Of a stretch of 64,000 bases of DNA, positions 35,187-47,640 are shown in pieces; the first letter of the stretch is position 1, and the number at the start of each line of letters is the position of its first letter. The position numbers and the translations under genes were made by a program. Source of the stretch: Tenacibaculum piscium (GTDB taxonomy: Bacteria > Bacteroidota > Bacteroidia > Flavobacteriales > Flavobacteriaceae); assembly GCF_021390715.1 (NCBI RefSeq), contig NZ_JAJGWT010000003.1, positions 248,001-312,000 of the forward strand, written 5' to 3'. The notes below the pieces were generated by a model. That model was not told the origin of the DNA, ran no database searches, and saw only the letters and a program-made list of their open reading frames with translations.

Positions 35187-37589
35187 CTATTTATCTGTTA
35201 GTGTCTTGACTAAAACTCCTAAGGTCGCTAATCCTGTTGTTATGGCAATAATTTCTTGTGTTGATACCTTTCTAACATTTTGCGGTTTATTAGGTACTAG
35301 TATGACAGAGCCTGGCTTTACTTTTGGATATGATTTAAAGAATAAAAAACTTTTTGTTGTTTTAATATCACCATTTGCATGGATTATATAGGCTCTATTT
35401 TTTTTAGCATTTGCTGAAAAACCACCAGAGCTTTCAATATATTGTTTAAAGCTCCTTGCTTTTTCATATCGAACCAATGACGGCGATAATACTTCACCTT
35501 CTACTTTTACGGTTTGTCTTTCAGATGGAATAAAGAGTTCATCACCTTCTTCTAATATTAAATTATATTTTGATGATTCGCCACCTTTAGCTAATATTTT
35601 TTCTAGGTCAATTCCTATTTTAAAGGATTTTTTTCCATTAATTTCTTGTGTAGCAACCCCTAGTGTATCTTTTTTAGCAAATTCTGCAAGCATTTCTGAT
35701 TGCTTTTCATCTTCTTTTTTATTATTTTTTCTCGTTAAAAAAGCTCCTTGAACGTATGCAAATTTTGTTAATCCACCTGCTTTTTTAATTAAGTCTGATA
35801 TTTTTTCATTTTTTAAACCGATAGAATATTCTCCTTCAAAATTAGCTTCTCCTTTAATAAAAACATTTTTTTGTTTGGTATATCCTTTTAAGTATCGAAC
35901 TGAAATAATATCAAAAGGTTGTAAAATAAAATGATTACTTGCTGTTCCTTCTAAGGTACTATTTGCACTAAGATTAAAGTTTTTACTAATAGTTTCGAAA
36001 CTTCCATCTTTCAACCTTCTTGAAACATCAATTGTATTGGCATCAGCACCATCTTTTAGCCCACCGGCAAGTACAATTAAGTCTTCAATTTGCATTCCTT
36101 GCATAAAATCAAATTTTCTACCTTTATTTACTGCGCCATTAATGGTGATAAATTCTTTTTCTTGTAGTTCTTTTTTACTAAAGATATAAACTTCATCATT
36201 TTGCTTTAAAAACAGTTTGTCATTGTTTTCTTTTAATGAAAAAGAAATAGTCTCTTTGTTTGTTTCATCATAAATTCTTGTAATGATTCCTCTATCTAAG
36301 AAAGCTTCTTTGGTAATTCCTTCTGCTTTATTTAATAAATCGGTTATCGATAAATTTTCGGTGTATTCATAATTTCCAGGTTGAAAAACAGCTCCTTTTA
36401 TGGTTATTTTATTTGAAAATTCATCTGTAATTTGATTAATTTTTATAAAATCGCCATCTTTTAATTTTTCTACGGATAATTTTGCTTGAGGTATTTCTAA
36501 AATTTCTTTTTGAATCCCATTAACTCTTTCAACAACAATATTTTGTTTGTATGCGTTTGAAACAAAACCACTACAATATTTTAATAAATCTGAAACGGTT
36601 TCAGAATTTTTCATTTCATACAACCCAGGTCTTTTAACAGCTCCTTCGATTGTTACTAATTTCTCGTAGGGTTTTACAATGATAACATCCTGATCTTGTA
36701 CGGTTATATTTCCTTTTTCTAATCCGTTTACTAAAAACTCATAAAAGTCAAAATCAGCTATTTTTTGTCCTGCTCTAAAGAGTCGAATATTTCTAAGGGT
36801 TCCATTTTTTGTTGGTCCACCTGCAGCATATAAAGAGTTTAAAACTGTTGAAAAAGCGCTTAAAGAATATGAACCAGGTACTTTTACCTCTCCAACAATA
36901 CTTACTTGAACATTTCGTACTTCTTTTATAGAAACGGCGATATTCACTTTATTATAACTATCGGAAGAAGCTGTTATTCCAGCATAAATTTTCTTTAAAT
37001 AGTTTTTAATTTTTGATTTTGCCGCTTTAATAGGCAATCCTACAACATGAACATAACCAACACCTTGAATATTAATAGCTCCTTGTCTATTTACTTTTTT
37101 ATCGTAATTAGCTTCAGCTGCTCCCCATAAATCAACAGAAATAACGTCTCCTGCTCCGATAACATAATTTTCAGGAGTTGTTACATTTAAATTTGGAGTA
37201 AATGAAATATTTGGATTATTAAAAAAATCATATCCAAATAATTTTTCTTTTTGTTGTGTTTCACTTTCTTTACCTGTTAATCCAAAATATACCTCATCTT
37301 GAGTTTTTAATATTTTAACACCATCAACTTTAGTTACACTTGAATTATCTAGATTAAGGATTCTAGTTTTTAATTTTTGAGCTTGAACTTCGGACATTCC
37401 TTTGGTTTTTGCCATTACTAGGGCTTGTTCTAAGGTATATCCTTGTTTTTTAATTTTATCTCGATAACTAGCAACTTGTTTATCAGAAAGATTATCAACC
37501 TCAACAGTATTTAATTGCGATTGTGTAGCCTGAGCGTATGTTACGGTACTAAAAAGTGAGATAAAAAGTATAAAAACAACTTTCATCAT
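35187..37589 (-). CDS. wza: Polysaccharide export outer membrane protein (Wza-like, SLBB)
   Basis: An 800-residue protein with signal peptide (ending TYAQ), a Poly_export domain (NYVIGAGDVISVDLWG, INIQGVGYVHV) and a chain of SLBB modules such as VSIVGEVKVPGSYSL, VTIEGAVKRPGLYEM, ITIKGAVFQPGNYEY and VKVEGEVLSPSLVRY. It ends with a hydrophobic segment. At 800 residues it is much longer than enterobacterial Wza because of the extra SLBB units, as usual in flavobacteria. The ATG at 37589 is chosen; the frame continues to a TTG in the preceding gene, which would spoil the signal peptide. Confidence 0.92.
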   Translation of the reverse strand: MMKVVFILFISLFSTVTYAQATQSQLNTVEVDNLSDKQVASYRDKIKKQGYTLEQALVMAKTKGMSEVQAQKLKTRILNLDNSSVTKVDGVKILKTQDEVYFGLTGKESETQQKEKLFGYDFFNNPNISFTPNLNVTTPENYVIGAGDVISVDLWGAAEANYDKKVNRQGAINIQGVGYVHVVGLPIKAAKSKIKNYLKKIYAGITASSDSYNKVNIAVSIKEVRNVQVSIVGEVKVPGSYSLSAFSTVLNSLYAAGGPTKNGTLRNIRLFRAGQKIADFDFYEFLVNGLEKGNITVQDQDVIIVKPYEKLVTIEGAVKRPGLYEMKNSETVSDLLKYCSGFVSNAYKQNIVVERVNGIQKEILEIPQAKLSVEKLKDGDFIKINQITDEFSNKITIKGAVFQPGNYEYTENLSITDLLNKAEGITKEAFLDRGIITRIYDETNKETISFSLKENNDKLFLKQNDEVYIFSKKELQEKEFITINGAVNKGRKFDFMQGMQIEDLIVLAGGLKDGADANTIDVSRRLKDGSFETISKNFNLSANSTLEGTASNHFILQPFDIISVRYLKGYTKQKNVFIKGEANFEGEYSIGLKNEKISDLIKKAGGLTKFAYVQGAFLTRKNNKKEDEKQSEMLAEFAKKDTLGVATQEINGKKSFKIGIDLEKILAKGGESSKYNLILEEGDELFIPSERQTVKVEGEVLSPSLVRYEKARSFKQYIESSGGFSANAKKNRAYIIHANGDIKTTKSFLFFKSYPKVKPGSVILVPNKPQNVRKVSTQEIIAITTGLATLGVLVKTLTDK

Positions 37590-37608
37590 TTTTTTTTTCA
37601 ATGTTCTT

Positions 37609-38634
37609 TTATTTTTCAATTTCAAAAATTTTAAACCAATTTATAAATTCTTTAATTCCTTTATCTAATGAGGTTGTAGGCTTATAATTATAATCTTTAA
37701 TTAATTCATCTACATTTGCCCATGTTTTTTGTACATCACCAGGTTGCATTGGTAACATTTCTTTTTGGGCAATTTTACCTATATTTTTTTCTATTTCTGA
37801 TATAAAGTCTAACAATTTCACCGAATTATTATTTCCGATATTGTATATTTTATATAAATTTCTCTCTTTAACTTCTTCGATTGGTTTTGAAATTATTTTT
37901 TCAATTCCTGTAACGATATCATCAATATAGGTAAAATCACGTTCCATATCGCCATGATTAAACACTTTTATAGCACGATTATTCATCATCGCATCCGCAA
38001 ATAAAATAGGTGCCATATCGGGTCTTCCCCAAGGTCCATATACGGTAAAAAAGCGTAAACCTGTTGTTGGTATTTTATATAGATGACTGTATGTATGTGC
38101 CATTAATTCGTTGCTTTTTTTAGTAGCGGCGTACAAACTTACAGGATGATCTACATTATCCGAAGTTTCAAAAGGCACTTTTTTATTCGCTCCATATACG
38201 CTTGAACTACTGGCGTACACCAAATGTTTAATCTCATTATCGCGACAACATTCCAAAATATTTAAAAAACCAACGATATTACTTTGTATATAAGCATCAG
38301 GATTTTCAATACTATAACGAACTCCTGCTTGTGCTGCTAAATTACAAACTACGTCAAACTGTTCTGATTCAAACAGCATTGATAATACTTTTTTATCTTC
38401 TAAATTAAGTCGGATAAATTTAAAATTAGTGTTAGCACTACTGTATGTCTCTTGATAAAAAACTGAAGCATCTTCTCTTTTAATACCTAGTTCTTTTAAT
38501 CGGGCATATTTAAGATTTACATCATAATAATCATTGATATTATCGATACCAACAACATTAAAACCTTTTTCTAAAAGCCTTTTACTTAAATGATACCCTA
38601 TAAAACCTGCTGCGCCTGTAACTAAAACTTTCAT
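37609..38634 (-). CDS. UDP-glucuronate 4-epimerase-like SDR (CapI family)
   Basis: A 341-residue extended SDR enzyme. VTGAAGFIGYHLSKRLL is the cofactor loop; LAAQAGVRYSIENPDAYIQSN and ASSSSVYGANKKVPF are typical of CapI/LpsL epimerases; YAATKKSNELMAH has the catalytic Tyr/Lys. GPWGRPDMAP further supports UDP-glucuronate epimerase. It follows ugd with a one-base overlap, so UDP-glucuronate made by ugd is probably its substrate, giving UDP-galacturonate. Confidence 0.88.
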   Translation of the reverse strand: MKVLVTGAAGFIGYHLSKRLLEKGFNVVGIDNINDYYDVNLKYARLKELGIKREDASVFYQETYSSANTNFKFIRLNLEDKKVLSMLFESEQFDVVCNLAAQAGVRYSIENPDAYIQSNIVGFLNILECCRDNEIKHLVYASSSSVYGANKKVPFETSDNVDHPVSLYAATKKSNELMAHTYSHLYKIPTTGLRFFTVYGPWGRPDMAPILFADAMMNNRAIKVFNHGDMERDFTYIDDIVTGIEKIISKPIEEVKERNLYKIYNIGNNNSVKLLDFISEIEKNIGKIAQKEMLPMQPGDVQKTWANVDELIKDYNYKPTTSLDKGIKEFINWFKIFEIEK

Positions 38635-39959
38635 TAATTTTTTCCGATTTGATAATATTCAAAACCTTGCTCTTCTAATCTAAATGCGTTGTATTGATTT
38701 CTTCCATCAAAAATAATTGGTGTATTTAATTGTTGTTTTATTTCTGTAAAATCTGGTGAACGGAATTCTTTCCATTCTGTCAGCATAATTAAAGCGGTTG
38801 CTTCTTTTAAAACATCGTATTTTGATTCAAAATATGAAACACCTTGAACATCTTTTAAATAAAAATGCTGTGCTTCTTCCATCGCTTTCGGATCGTATGC
38901 TTTAATTTTAGCGCCTCTTTTCACAAGTTCTTTTACCACATAAATAGCGGGTGATTCTCGCATATCATCGGTTCCAGGTTTAAAAGCTAATCCCCAAAGG
39001 GCAAATGTTAATCCTGATAAATCTTCACCAAATCGTTTAATTATTTTCTCAGCGATTACAAATTTCTGACGATTATTTACTTCTTCTACGGATGTAATTA
39101 ATTGTGCGTCATAGCCATTTTCTTCGGCTATTTTCTTTAATGCTTTTACATCTTTTGGAAAACAAGATCCTCCATAACCAGCTCCTGGATAAATAAAACT
39201 GTATCCAATTCTACTATCAGAACCAATTCCGACACGTACATTATTTACATCTGCGCCTACTCTTTCACAAATATTAGCGATTTCATTCATAAATGAAATT
39301 TTGGTCGCTAACATCGCATTTGCAGCATATTTGGTCATTTCTGCCGAACGAATATCCATGGTTATAAAACGCTCATGCGACATGGTAAACGGTGTATATA
39401 GTTGTCTCATTTTATCAAAAGCATATGCTGTTTCTGCACCAATAACAACTCTATCGGGTTTCATAAAATCACTGATAGCATCTCCTTCTTTTAAAAATTC
39501 AGGATTTGAAACAACATCAAAAGTAATATCTAAACCTCTTGCGTCTAACTCTTTTTGAATTGTTGCTCTCACTTTATCGGCAGTTCCTATTGGCACCGTT
39601 GATTTATCAACAACGACAAGTCTTTTAGTCATTTTAGCGCCTATTTCTTTGGCTACGGATAAAACATATTGTAAATCGGCAGAACCATCATCACCCATAG
39701 GCGTTCCTACGGCGATAAAAACAATCTCAACATCGTTGATAACTTCTTCTAATTTTGTTGTAAAAAGAAGATTATTTTTTTCAACATTTTTAAGAACCAT
39801 TTTTTCTAATCCTGGTTCATAAATAGGAATAATTCCTTGGTGAAGTTTATCTATTTTATTTTGATCGATATCAACACAAGTAACTTTATTTCCCATTTCT
39901 GAAAAACATGCTCCTGATACTAAACCTACATAACCTGAACCTATAACTGCTATATTCAT
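38634..39959 (-). CDS. ugd: UDP-glucose 6-dehydrogenase
   Basis: A 441-residue NAD-dependent enzyme making UDP-glucuronate. [17 protein letters not shown] is the first Rossmann loop. The active-site Cys sits in [10 protein letters not shown], and [11 protein letters not shown] and [15 protein letters not shown] complete the family pattern. Its stop overlaps the start of the epimerase gene. A promoter candidate of its own lies in the gap upstream, so it may be transcribed separately from the two oxidoreductase genes before it. Confidence 0.95.
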   Translation of the reverse strand: MNIAVIGSGYVGLVSGACFSEMGNKVTCVDIDQNKIDKLHQGIIPIYEPGLEKMVLKNVEKNNLLFTTKLEEVINDVEIVFIAVGTPMGDDGSADLQYVLSVAKEIGAKMTKRLVVVDKSTVPIGTADKVRATIQKELDARGLDITFDVVSNPEFLKEGDAISDFMKPDRVVIGAETAYAFDKMRQLYTPFTMSHERFITMDIRSAEMTKYAANAMLATKISFMNEIANICERVGADVNNVRVGIGSDSRIGYSFIYPGAGYGGSCFPKDVKALKKIAEENGYDAQLITSVEEVNNRQKFVIAEKIIKRFGEDLSGLTFALWGLAFKPGTDDMRESPAIYVVKELVKRGAKIKAYDPKAMEEAQHFYLKDVQGVSYFESKYDVLKEATALIMLTEWKEFRSPDFTEIKQQLNTPIIFDGRNQYNAFRLEEQGFEYYQIGKN

Positions 39960-40059
39960 CTAACTATTATCTTTTAACTTTTCTTAAAATACTTTAACTT
40001 ATTTATAATAAAAAAACTATTATCTATTTAAGATATACGTTTCAATTATATTTTTATTG

Positions 40060-42301
<2,242 letters not shown>

Positions 42302-42392
42302 TTTTATAACTAACAAAGTACTTTTAGCGTACTTTTTATATTTTTATATAATTTACGAAGCTACAAAAAACATTTTTAAAAATATTAGAAAA

Positions 42393-42426
42393 CAAAAAAA
42401 GTCTCATCAAAATTTGATGAGACTTT
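42393..42426 (-). terminator. Terminator of the tRNA-Val cluster
   Basis: GTCTCATC / GATGAGAC stem with short loop. On the minus strand it is followed by a run of T residues, a few bases after the last tRNA. Confidence 0.85.
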
Positions 42427-42429
42427 CGG

Positions 42430-42504
42430 TGGGCGCGAAGGGATTCGAACCCCTGACCCCTTGGGTGTAAACCAAGTGCTCTGAACCAACTGAGCTACGC
42501 GCCC
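42430..42504 (-). tRNA. tRNA-Val (anticodon TAC), copy 3
   Basis: On the minus strand: acceptor GGGCGCG/CGCGCCC, D-arm TAGCTCAGTTGG, anticodon loop TTTACAC giving TAC, and T-arm GGTTCGAATCC. CCA is not encoded. Confidence 0.97.
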
Positions 42505-42540
42505 TAAAACAATATATTTAACTTTAACTAATAATCTATG

Positions 42541-42615
42541 TGGGCGCGAAGGGATTCGAACCCCTGACCCCTTGGGTGTAAACCAAGTGCTCTGAACCAA
42601 CTGAGCTACGCGCCC
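42541..42615 (-). tRNA. tRNA-Val (anticodon TAC), copy 2
   Basis: Identical 75-nt sequence to the flanking copies; 36 nt separate it from copy 3. Confidence 0.97.
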
Positions 42616-42643
42616 TAATGCAATTAACCTTTTAAGCTTTTGG

Positions 42644-42718
42644 TGGGCGCGAAGGGATTCGAACCCCTGACCCCTTGGGTGTAAACCAAGTGCTCTGAAC
42701 CAACTGAGCTACGCGCCC
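42644..42718 (-). tRNA. tRNA-Val (anticodon TAC), copy 1
   Basis: Identical to the other two copies and closest to the promoter of the cluster; 28 nt separate it from copy 2. Confidence 0.97.
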
Positions 42719-42737
42719 TATAAGCTAATTGCGGGTG

Positions 42738-42767
42738 CAAATATATAACACTTATTTAATATAGCAA
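42738..42767 (-). promoter_or_regulatory. Promoter of the tRNA-Val cluster
   Basis: On the minus strand TTG (42765-42767), 19 nt, TATATTTG (42738-42745), followed 19 nt later by the first tRNA. Spacing and sequence match the Bacteroidota primary sigma consensus. Confidence 0.8.
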
Positions 42768-42797
42768 TGCTTTTTTCAGGTTTTTTTGACTTTTTTT

Positions 42798-44018
42798 TCA
42801 TAAAACTTCGGCAACAACAAAGGTACTTCCTCCAATATAGATACCATCTTTATCATTTGCATTTAATTTTGCTTGTTCAAAAGCCTGATTTACAGAATTA
42901 AAAGATTCTCCTATTAAATTAAATTGCTTCGCTTGTTCTTTTAAAATTTCTTCGGATAATCCTCTTGGAATATTTGGTTTACAGAAATAATAAATTGCTT
43001 TTTTAGGAAACATTGGCAAAATAGCCGCCAAATCTTTATCAGCAACAACTCCTAAAACAATATGTAATTTCTCAAATTTCTCGTTTTCTACTTCTTTTTT
43101 TAATTGATTTAAAGTGTACGTTAATCCTTCTTTATTATGTGCGGTGTCGCAAATAATTTTTGGATTTTCTTGTAAAATTTGCCAACGTCCTTTTAAATTG
43201 GTGTTTTCGACTACTTTTAACAATCCATTTTTGATATTTTCACCAGAAACAACAAATCCCTCTAATTGCTGTATTGCTTTCACCGCTGTTTTTGTATTTT
43301 TAGCTTGATAATCGCCTAATAAATCGGTTTTATAGGTAGTTAATTCATCCGAAGCAAATACTATTTTTGCCTTACAAGAAAGGGCTTTTTCTAAAAAAAC
43401 ATGCTCAACATCTTGTTGTCGTTCGCCAATAACAACAGGTATATTTTCTTTTATAATTCCTGCTTTTTCGAAAGCTATTTCGGGTAATGTTTCGCCTAAA
43501 AATTGCGTATGATCTAATCCTATATTTGTAATTACAGCAACTTCTGGCGTAATAATATTGGTAGAATCTAATCTCCCTCCTAAACCGACTTCAATAATAG
43601 CGATATCGACTTTTTGTTTAGCAAAATAATCAAAAGCCATTCCTACGGTCATTTCAAAAAACGACAATTTTTGAGCTTCTAAAAAGCTTTTATTTTCAGC
43701 TACAAATTCGATAACATTTCCCGTTGGAATTTCTTGTCCATTAATTCGAATCCGTTCTGTAAAATTTTTTAAATGTGGCGATGTGTATAAACCAACTTTA
43801 TAGCCTGCTTCTTGTAAAACACTAGCAATCATATGGCTTGTAGAACCTTTTCCATTGGTTCCGCCTACGTGAATTGTTTTAAATTTTCTTTCAGGATTTT
43901 TTAATTCATTACTTAATGCAATGCTGTTTGTTAGGTCTTTTTTAAAGGCTGTTTTTCCTTCTCGTTGATACATTGGCAACTGAGAAAATAGCCAATCTAA
44001 GGTTTGTTGATAGGTCAT
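42798..44018 (-). CDS. folC: Folylpolyglutamate synthase / dihydrofolate synthase
   Basis: A 406-residue Mur-ligase-fold enzyme that adds glutamate to dihydropteroate and tetrahydrofolate. The P-loop is GGTNGKGSTSHMIASVL near residue 53. YTSPHLKNFTERI, EVGLGGRLDSTN and ITNIGLDHTQFLG are all standard. DTAHNKEGL marks the C-terminal domain. It lies 35 nt after tonB and is probably co-transcribed with the Ton genes. Confidence 0.95.
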   Translation of the reverse strand: MTYQQTLDWLFSQLPMYQREGKTAFKKDLTNSIALSNELKNPERKFKTIHVGGTNGKGSTSHMIASVLQEAGYKVGLYTSPHLKNFTERIRINGQEIPTGNVIEFVAENKSFLEAQKLSFFEMTVGMAFDYFAKQKVDIAIIEVGLGGRLDSTNIITPEVAVITNIGLDHTQFLGETLPEIAFEKAGIIKENIPVVIGERQQDVEHVFLEKALSCKAKIVFASDELTTYKTDLLGDYQAKNTKTAVKAIQQLEGFVVSGENIKNGLLKVVENTNLKGRWQILQENPKIICDTAHNKEGLTYTLNQLKKEVENEKFEKLHIVLGVVADKDLAAILPMFPKKAIYYFCKPNIPRGLSEEILKEQAKQFNLIGESFNSVNQAFEQAKLNANDKDGIYIGGSTFVVAEVL

Positions 44019-44053
44019 TTATATTTTGTGAAATATTTTAAAACTGCTATTTA

Positions 44054-44986
44054 TTATTGTGACAAAGAGAATTTGTAGATAATTGTTCCTCGTTGTTTTT
44101 GGGGTGCATTTTGATCAGCATTCCATTTGGTTTTTAAGGCGGCTTGTTTGGCTGCTTTTTCTAGGCAAGGAGCGGAACTTGTACTTCCTTTTAAACCACC
44201 TGTTTGTGCTTTAATAACTTTTCCATTTTGATCTACTTCAATGCTCACTACAATTGTTCCTTCTTCTTGGCAATCTGGTTTTTTGATTGGTTTTGAAAGG
44301 GCTTTACGTCCTGCTAAATTATAATTACCGCCAGAACCGCTTCCTGAATTTCCGTAATATTTACTTGAATTTGGATCGCCATTTTTGTTTCCTTTTGTTC
44401 CTGATTGTGTATCATCTCCTTCCCCTTTTGCTTTAGCATTTTTAGAAGTTCCGCCAAGCAAACTATTTAAAGCATCGGTGGTTTGTTTTGATGGTTTTGG
44501 AGTTATTTTTTTAACGTCTTTCTTGTTTTCTTTCTTATTTTCTTTTTGATTCGTTTTTTTTGCCGTCTTTTTTTGAGGTGTTTTAGTCGTTTTTTCTGCT
44601 GATAATTTTTCTTTTTCTACTGATTTATCAACAGTGGGAACATCTTTTTTGGTCTGATTGGTTATAATATCATCCGTAATAATTTCATCAGAAGCCTCCA
44701 TTATTTCTTGCAAATCTTCTTCTACTTCTTGAAGATCTTCTTCAGAATCTTCTTGAATTTCATCTTCAATTTCTTGTTCGGATTGTGCTGTTGTTTCCGA
44801 TTTTGTATTTTCAACAGGTTCGCCACTTCCAACCTCAGCATCCCCAAAATTAATTGCCAGTCCATATTCAATTGGAGGATCTAAATACTTCATTCCGAAA
44901 TTAAAAATCCCAAAAAGTAAAAGCATCAAAATAAGGGCTGTAATAATTGCTGATTTTCGTTTATGTGCTGTTTCCAATATCTTCAT
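44054..44986 (-). CDS. TonB-family energy transducer
   Basis: A 310-residue protein with an N-terminal membrane span (residues 14-33), an acidic stretch (about 65-105, rich in Glu and Asp), a Lys-rich linker (about 120-165), and a Gly/Asn/Ser-rich hinge. The C-terminal domain PDCQEEGTIVVSIEVDQNGKV with a closing GTIIYKFSLSQ is TonB-like. It passes proton-motive energy from ExbB/ExbD to outer membrane receptors. It overlaps exbD by one base. The cargo receptor is not in the window. Confidence 0.88.
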   Translation of the reverse strand: MKILETAHKRKSAIITALILMLLLFGIFNFGMKYLDPPIEYGLAINFGDAEVGSGEPVENTKSETTAQSEQEIEDEIQEDSEEDLQEVEEDLQEIMEASDEIITDDIITNQTKKDVPTVDKSVEKEKLSAEKTTKTPQKKTAKKTNQKENKKENKKDVKKITPKPSKQTTDALNSLLGGTSKNAKAKGEGDDTQSGTKGNKNGDPNSSKYYGNSGSGSGGNYNLAGRKALSKPIKKPDCQEEGTIVVSIEVDQNGKVIKAQTGGLKGSTSSAPCLEKAAKQAALKTKWNADQNAPQKQRGTIIYKFSLSQ

Positions 44987-45378
44987 TACTTTGCTTTTAC
45001 CGCCAAAATCATCTTCAATTTATTTCTATTAGCGATGTCAATTACATTCATCACATTTTTATAAGGTACATTTTGATCGCCTCTAATCACTAATGTTTTC
45101 TTTTTATCCGTACCCATTTTTTCTAGAATTCTTCTTTCTAAATTATCGGCACTTACTTTTGTTTTATCAATATAAAAAGAAGAATTTTCGGTTATCGTAA
45201 CGGCTACGGCAGTATTATTTTCGGTTTTCCCTCCTGCTTTTGGCAATAAAACATCAATCGCATTTACGGTAACTAAGGTTGATGTTAGCATGAAAAATAT
45301 CAACAATAAAAAAACAATATCCGTCATTGACGACATATTAAAACTTGGATCAACTTTATTTCTTCCTTTTAAATTCAT
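44986..45378 (-). CDS. exbD: Biopolymer transporter ExbD
   Basis: A 130-residue protein with a single N-terminal span that contains the proton-carrying Asp20 in SMTDIVFLLLIFFML, followed by a periplasmic domain (VTITENSSFYIDKTKVS, LVIRGDQNVPYKNVMNVIDIA). It forms a complex with ExbB. It shares one base with both neighbouring genes, the tightest part of the Ton operon. Confidence 0.95.
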   Translation of the reverse strand: MNLKGRNKVDPSFNMSSMTDIVFLLLIFFMLTSTLVTVNAIDVLLPKAGGKTENNTAVAVTITENSSFYIDKTKVSADNLERRILEKMGTDKKKTLVIRGDQNVPYKNVMNVIDIANRNKLKMILAVKAK

Positions 45379-46064
45379 TATACAGGTTCATTTAATAGGT
45401 CTAAAAAATCTACTGATATTGCTTCCATTTGATACACTACTTTATCGGTACGAACCACCAAATGATTGTAGGTTATATACGATATAATTCCAACAATTAA
45501 ACCCGCAACCGTTGTTGTCATGGCAGTATATAATCCATCAGACAATAATTTTATATCGATTTGTCCACCAGAATTTGCTATTTCATGAATGGCAATAATC
45601 ATTCCAATTACCGTTCCTAGAAAACCAATCATAGGAGCAGCTCCTGCGATAGTGGCGATTACAGAAACATTTTTTTCGAGTTGATAGACTTCCAATTTCC
45701 CTGCATTTTCAATCGCTTTATTGATATCTTCTAATGGTTTTCCGATTCTCGAAATTCCTTTTCCGATTAATCGTGCTGTGGGTGAATTGGTTGTTTCACA
45801 TAATTCTTTGGCACTTTCTAAATTCCCGCTTGTAACAAAATCTCTAATTTCGTTCATAAAATTTTTGTCCACTTTTGATGCTTCTTTAATGGCAAAAAAA
45901 CGTTCAAAATAAATATATAATGCCACGGCTAAAAGCACAAATAAGATGGCAATAATAATTTGACCACCTACTCCACCGTCTTTAATCAATTGAATTATTG
46001 ATAATGTTTTTTCAGTTGATATTTCATCAACTAAACCTGTATCATCTTGAATGTATCCTAACAT
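45378..46064 (-). CDS. exbB: MotA/TolQ/ExbB proton channel protein
   Basis: A 228-residue protein with three spans, at about residues 32-52, 134-156 and 180-200. The conserved blocks ATIAGAAPMIGFLGTVIGMI and GLYTAMTTTVAGLIVGIISY form the proton channel. It starts the exbB-exbD-tonB-folC block. The upstream gap contains the nhaB terminator, so this operon should have its own promoter; I did not find a clear -7 element. Confidence 0.95.
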   Translation of the reverse strand: MLGYIQDDTGLVDEISTEKTLSIIQLIKDGGVGGQIIIAILFVLLAVALYIYFERFFAIKEASKVDKNFMNEIRDFVTSGNLESAKELCETTNSPTARLIGKGISRIGKPLEDINKAIENAGKLEVYQLEKNVSVIATIAGAAPMIGFLGTVIGMIIAIHEIANSGGQIDIKLLSDGLYTAMTTTVAGLIVGIISYITYNHLVVRTDKVVYQMEAISVDFLDLLNEPV

Positions 46065-46092
46065 GCACGTAATTTTATTTTATAAATACTAA

Positions 46093-46120
46093 AAAAATCC
46101 TGAATATAAATTCAGGATTT
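46093..46120 (-). terminator. Terminator of nhaB
   Basis: AAATCCTGAA / TTCAGGATTT stem with a TATAAA loop; a T-run follows on the minus strand. It separates nhaB from exbB. Confidence 0.85.
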
Positions 46121-46147
46121 AAAAATACACTATTTTTTTTTATTAAT

Positions 46148-47623
46148 TTAAGATAATAATAGCTTTACCATAATATAGCCTAATCCTCCTAAAACAATGG
46201 TATAAGGAAATGCCATTTTCACCATTTTACCGTACGATAAATTAATTAACGGAGCTAAAGATGATGTTAATAAGAACAAAAATGCTGCTTGTCCGTTAGG
46301 TGTTGCAACACTTGGTAAATTAGTACCTGTATTAATTGCGATAGCTAATTTTTCAAAATGTTCTCTTGTTATATCTTCATTTTTAAAAGCCTGTTCTACC
46401 TCACCAATATATACGGTTGCTACGAATACATTATCACTAATTGCTGATAAAAACCCGTTTGCTACATAAAATAATCCTGGTTGAGATGCTGGATCTTGAC
46501 TTAATGCCCAGTGAATTATTGGACTAAATAAATGTTGATCGTGAATCATTGCTACTACGACAAAAAAGACTACTAATAATCCTGTAAAAGGCAATGCTTC
46601 TTCAAAAGCAGGTCCTAATTGATGTTCATCAATAATACCTGTAAATGCTGTTTGCACAATAATTAATGCTAACCCGATAAAACCAACAGGTGCAATATGT
46701 AACGCCAAACCTGCGATTAATAATAATGCAGATACTCCCTGAACAATTAAAGCATATTTTTCTTTATCTGTTCTTTTAGCATCTTCTTCTTCGGTATATT
46801 TACTGATGATATTTGCCGCTACCGTTGGCAATTTATCTCCAAAACCAAACCAACCTGTTAATTCTAAAATAACCGTTGTTAGCATTCCTGCTGCTAAAAC
46901 AGGTAACGTAATAGGTGCCATTTTTAAGAAAAACTGAACAAAATCCCAACCTAATCGTTCACCGATTAATAAATTTTGAGGCTCACCAACTAACGTACAA
47001 ACTCCTCCAAGAGCTGTACCCACAACACCGTGCATAATTAAACTACGTAAAAAACCACGAAATTGATCTAATGTTTCACCACTTAATTCAACTCTATCTA
47101 AAACTCCATCATGATCATAATCTGCAGAACTTGAATGAATTTTATGATACACGCCATAAAAACCAACGGCAACACTAATTAATACCGCTGTTACTGTTAA
47201 TGCATCTAAAAATGCTGATAAAACTGCTGATAAAAAAACAAATAATAATGATAACAATACTTTTGATTTTATTTTGGTAAAAACCTTACTAAAAATAAAC
47301 ATCAATAAAGGTTTCATAAAATAAATACCCGCCACCATGAATACTAAAAGCAACACTACTTCTAAATTCTGAGCGACTTCATGATAGGCATTTTTAGCTG
47401 TTGTCAATCCTAAAGCAACTGCCTGAATAGCTAACAAACCACCCGTTAAAAGTGGATAACACTTTAACGCCATCGCCAATGAAAAAATAAATTCGGCTAT
47501 AAAAAGCCAGGCGGTTATTGTTTTTCCCAATACAAAGAAGGAAAACACGTTAAAAATTAAAAAACTAATCATGGTTATTTTAAACCACTTAGGGCTGTTC
47601 CCTAAAAAATATTTAAACATCAT
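46148..47623 (-). CDS. nhaB: Na+/H+ antiporter NhaB
   Basis: A 491-residue inner membrane protein with about 12 spans. Long blocks match NhaB of gammaproteobacteria: [58 protein letters not shown], and [19 protein letters not shown]. It exports Na+ in exchange for protons for salt and pH homeostasis. It lies 17 nt after the glutamate dehydrogenase gene, so the two are likely co-transcribed. Two adjacent ATG codons lie at its start. Confidence 0.95.
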   Translation of the reverse strand: MMFKYFLGNSPKWFKITMISFLIFNVFSFFVLGKTITAWLFIAEFIFSLAMALKCYPLLTGGLLAIQAVALGLTTAKNAYHEVAQNLEVVLLLVFMVAGIYFMKPLLMFIFSKVFTKIKSKVLLSLLFVFLSAVLSAFLDALTVTAVLISVAVGFYGVYHKIHSSSADYDHDGVLDRVELSGETLDQFRGFLRSLIMHGVVGTALGGVCTLVGEPQNLLIGERLGWDFVQFFLKMAPITLPVLAAGMLTTVILELTGWFGFGDKLPTVAANIISKYTEEEDAKRTDKEKYALIVQGVSALLLIAGLALHIAPVGFIGLALIIVQTAFTGIIDEHQLGPAFEEALPFTGLLVVFFVVVAMIHDQHLFSPIIHWALSQDPASQPGLFYVANGFLSAISDNVFVATVYIGEVEQAFKNEDITREHFEKLAIAINTGTNLPSVATPNGQAAFLFLLTSSLAPLINLSYGKMVKMAFPYTIVLGGLGYIMVKLLLS

Positions 47624-47640
47624 TTTTATTTATTGTGCCT

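Noticed and set aside
37590..37625. Longer start of the Wza-like protein overlapping the epimerase gene
   Set aside because: The TTG start would put a charged 12-residue stretch ahead of a good signal peptide; the ATG at 37589 is better.
42385..42600. A 71-residue frame with a repeated VQSTWFTPKGSGVRIPSRP motif
   Set aside because: It is the translation of two tandem tRNA-Val genes in one frame; the repeat is the tRNA sequence, not a protein.
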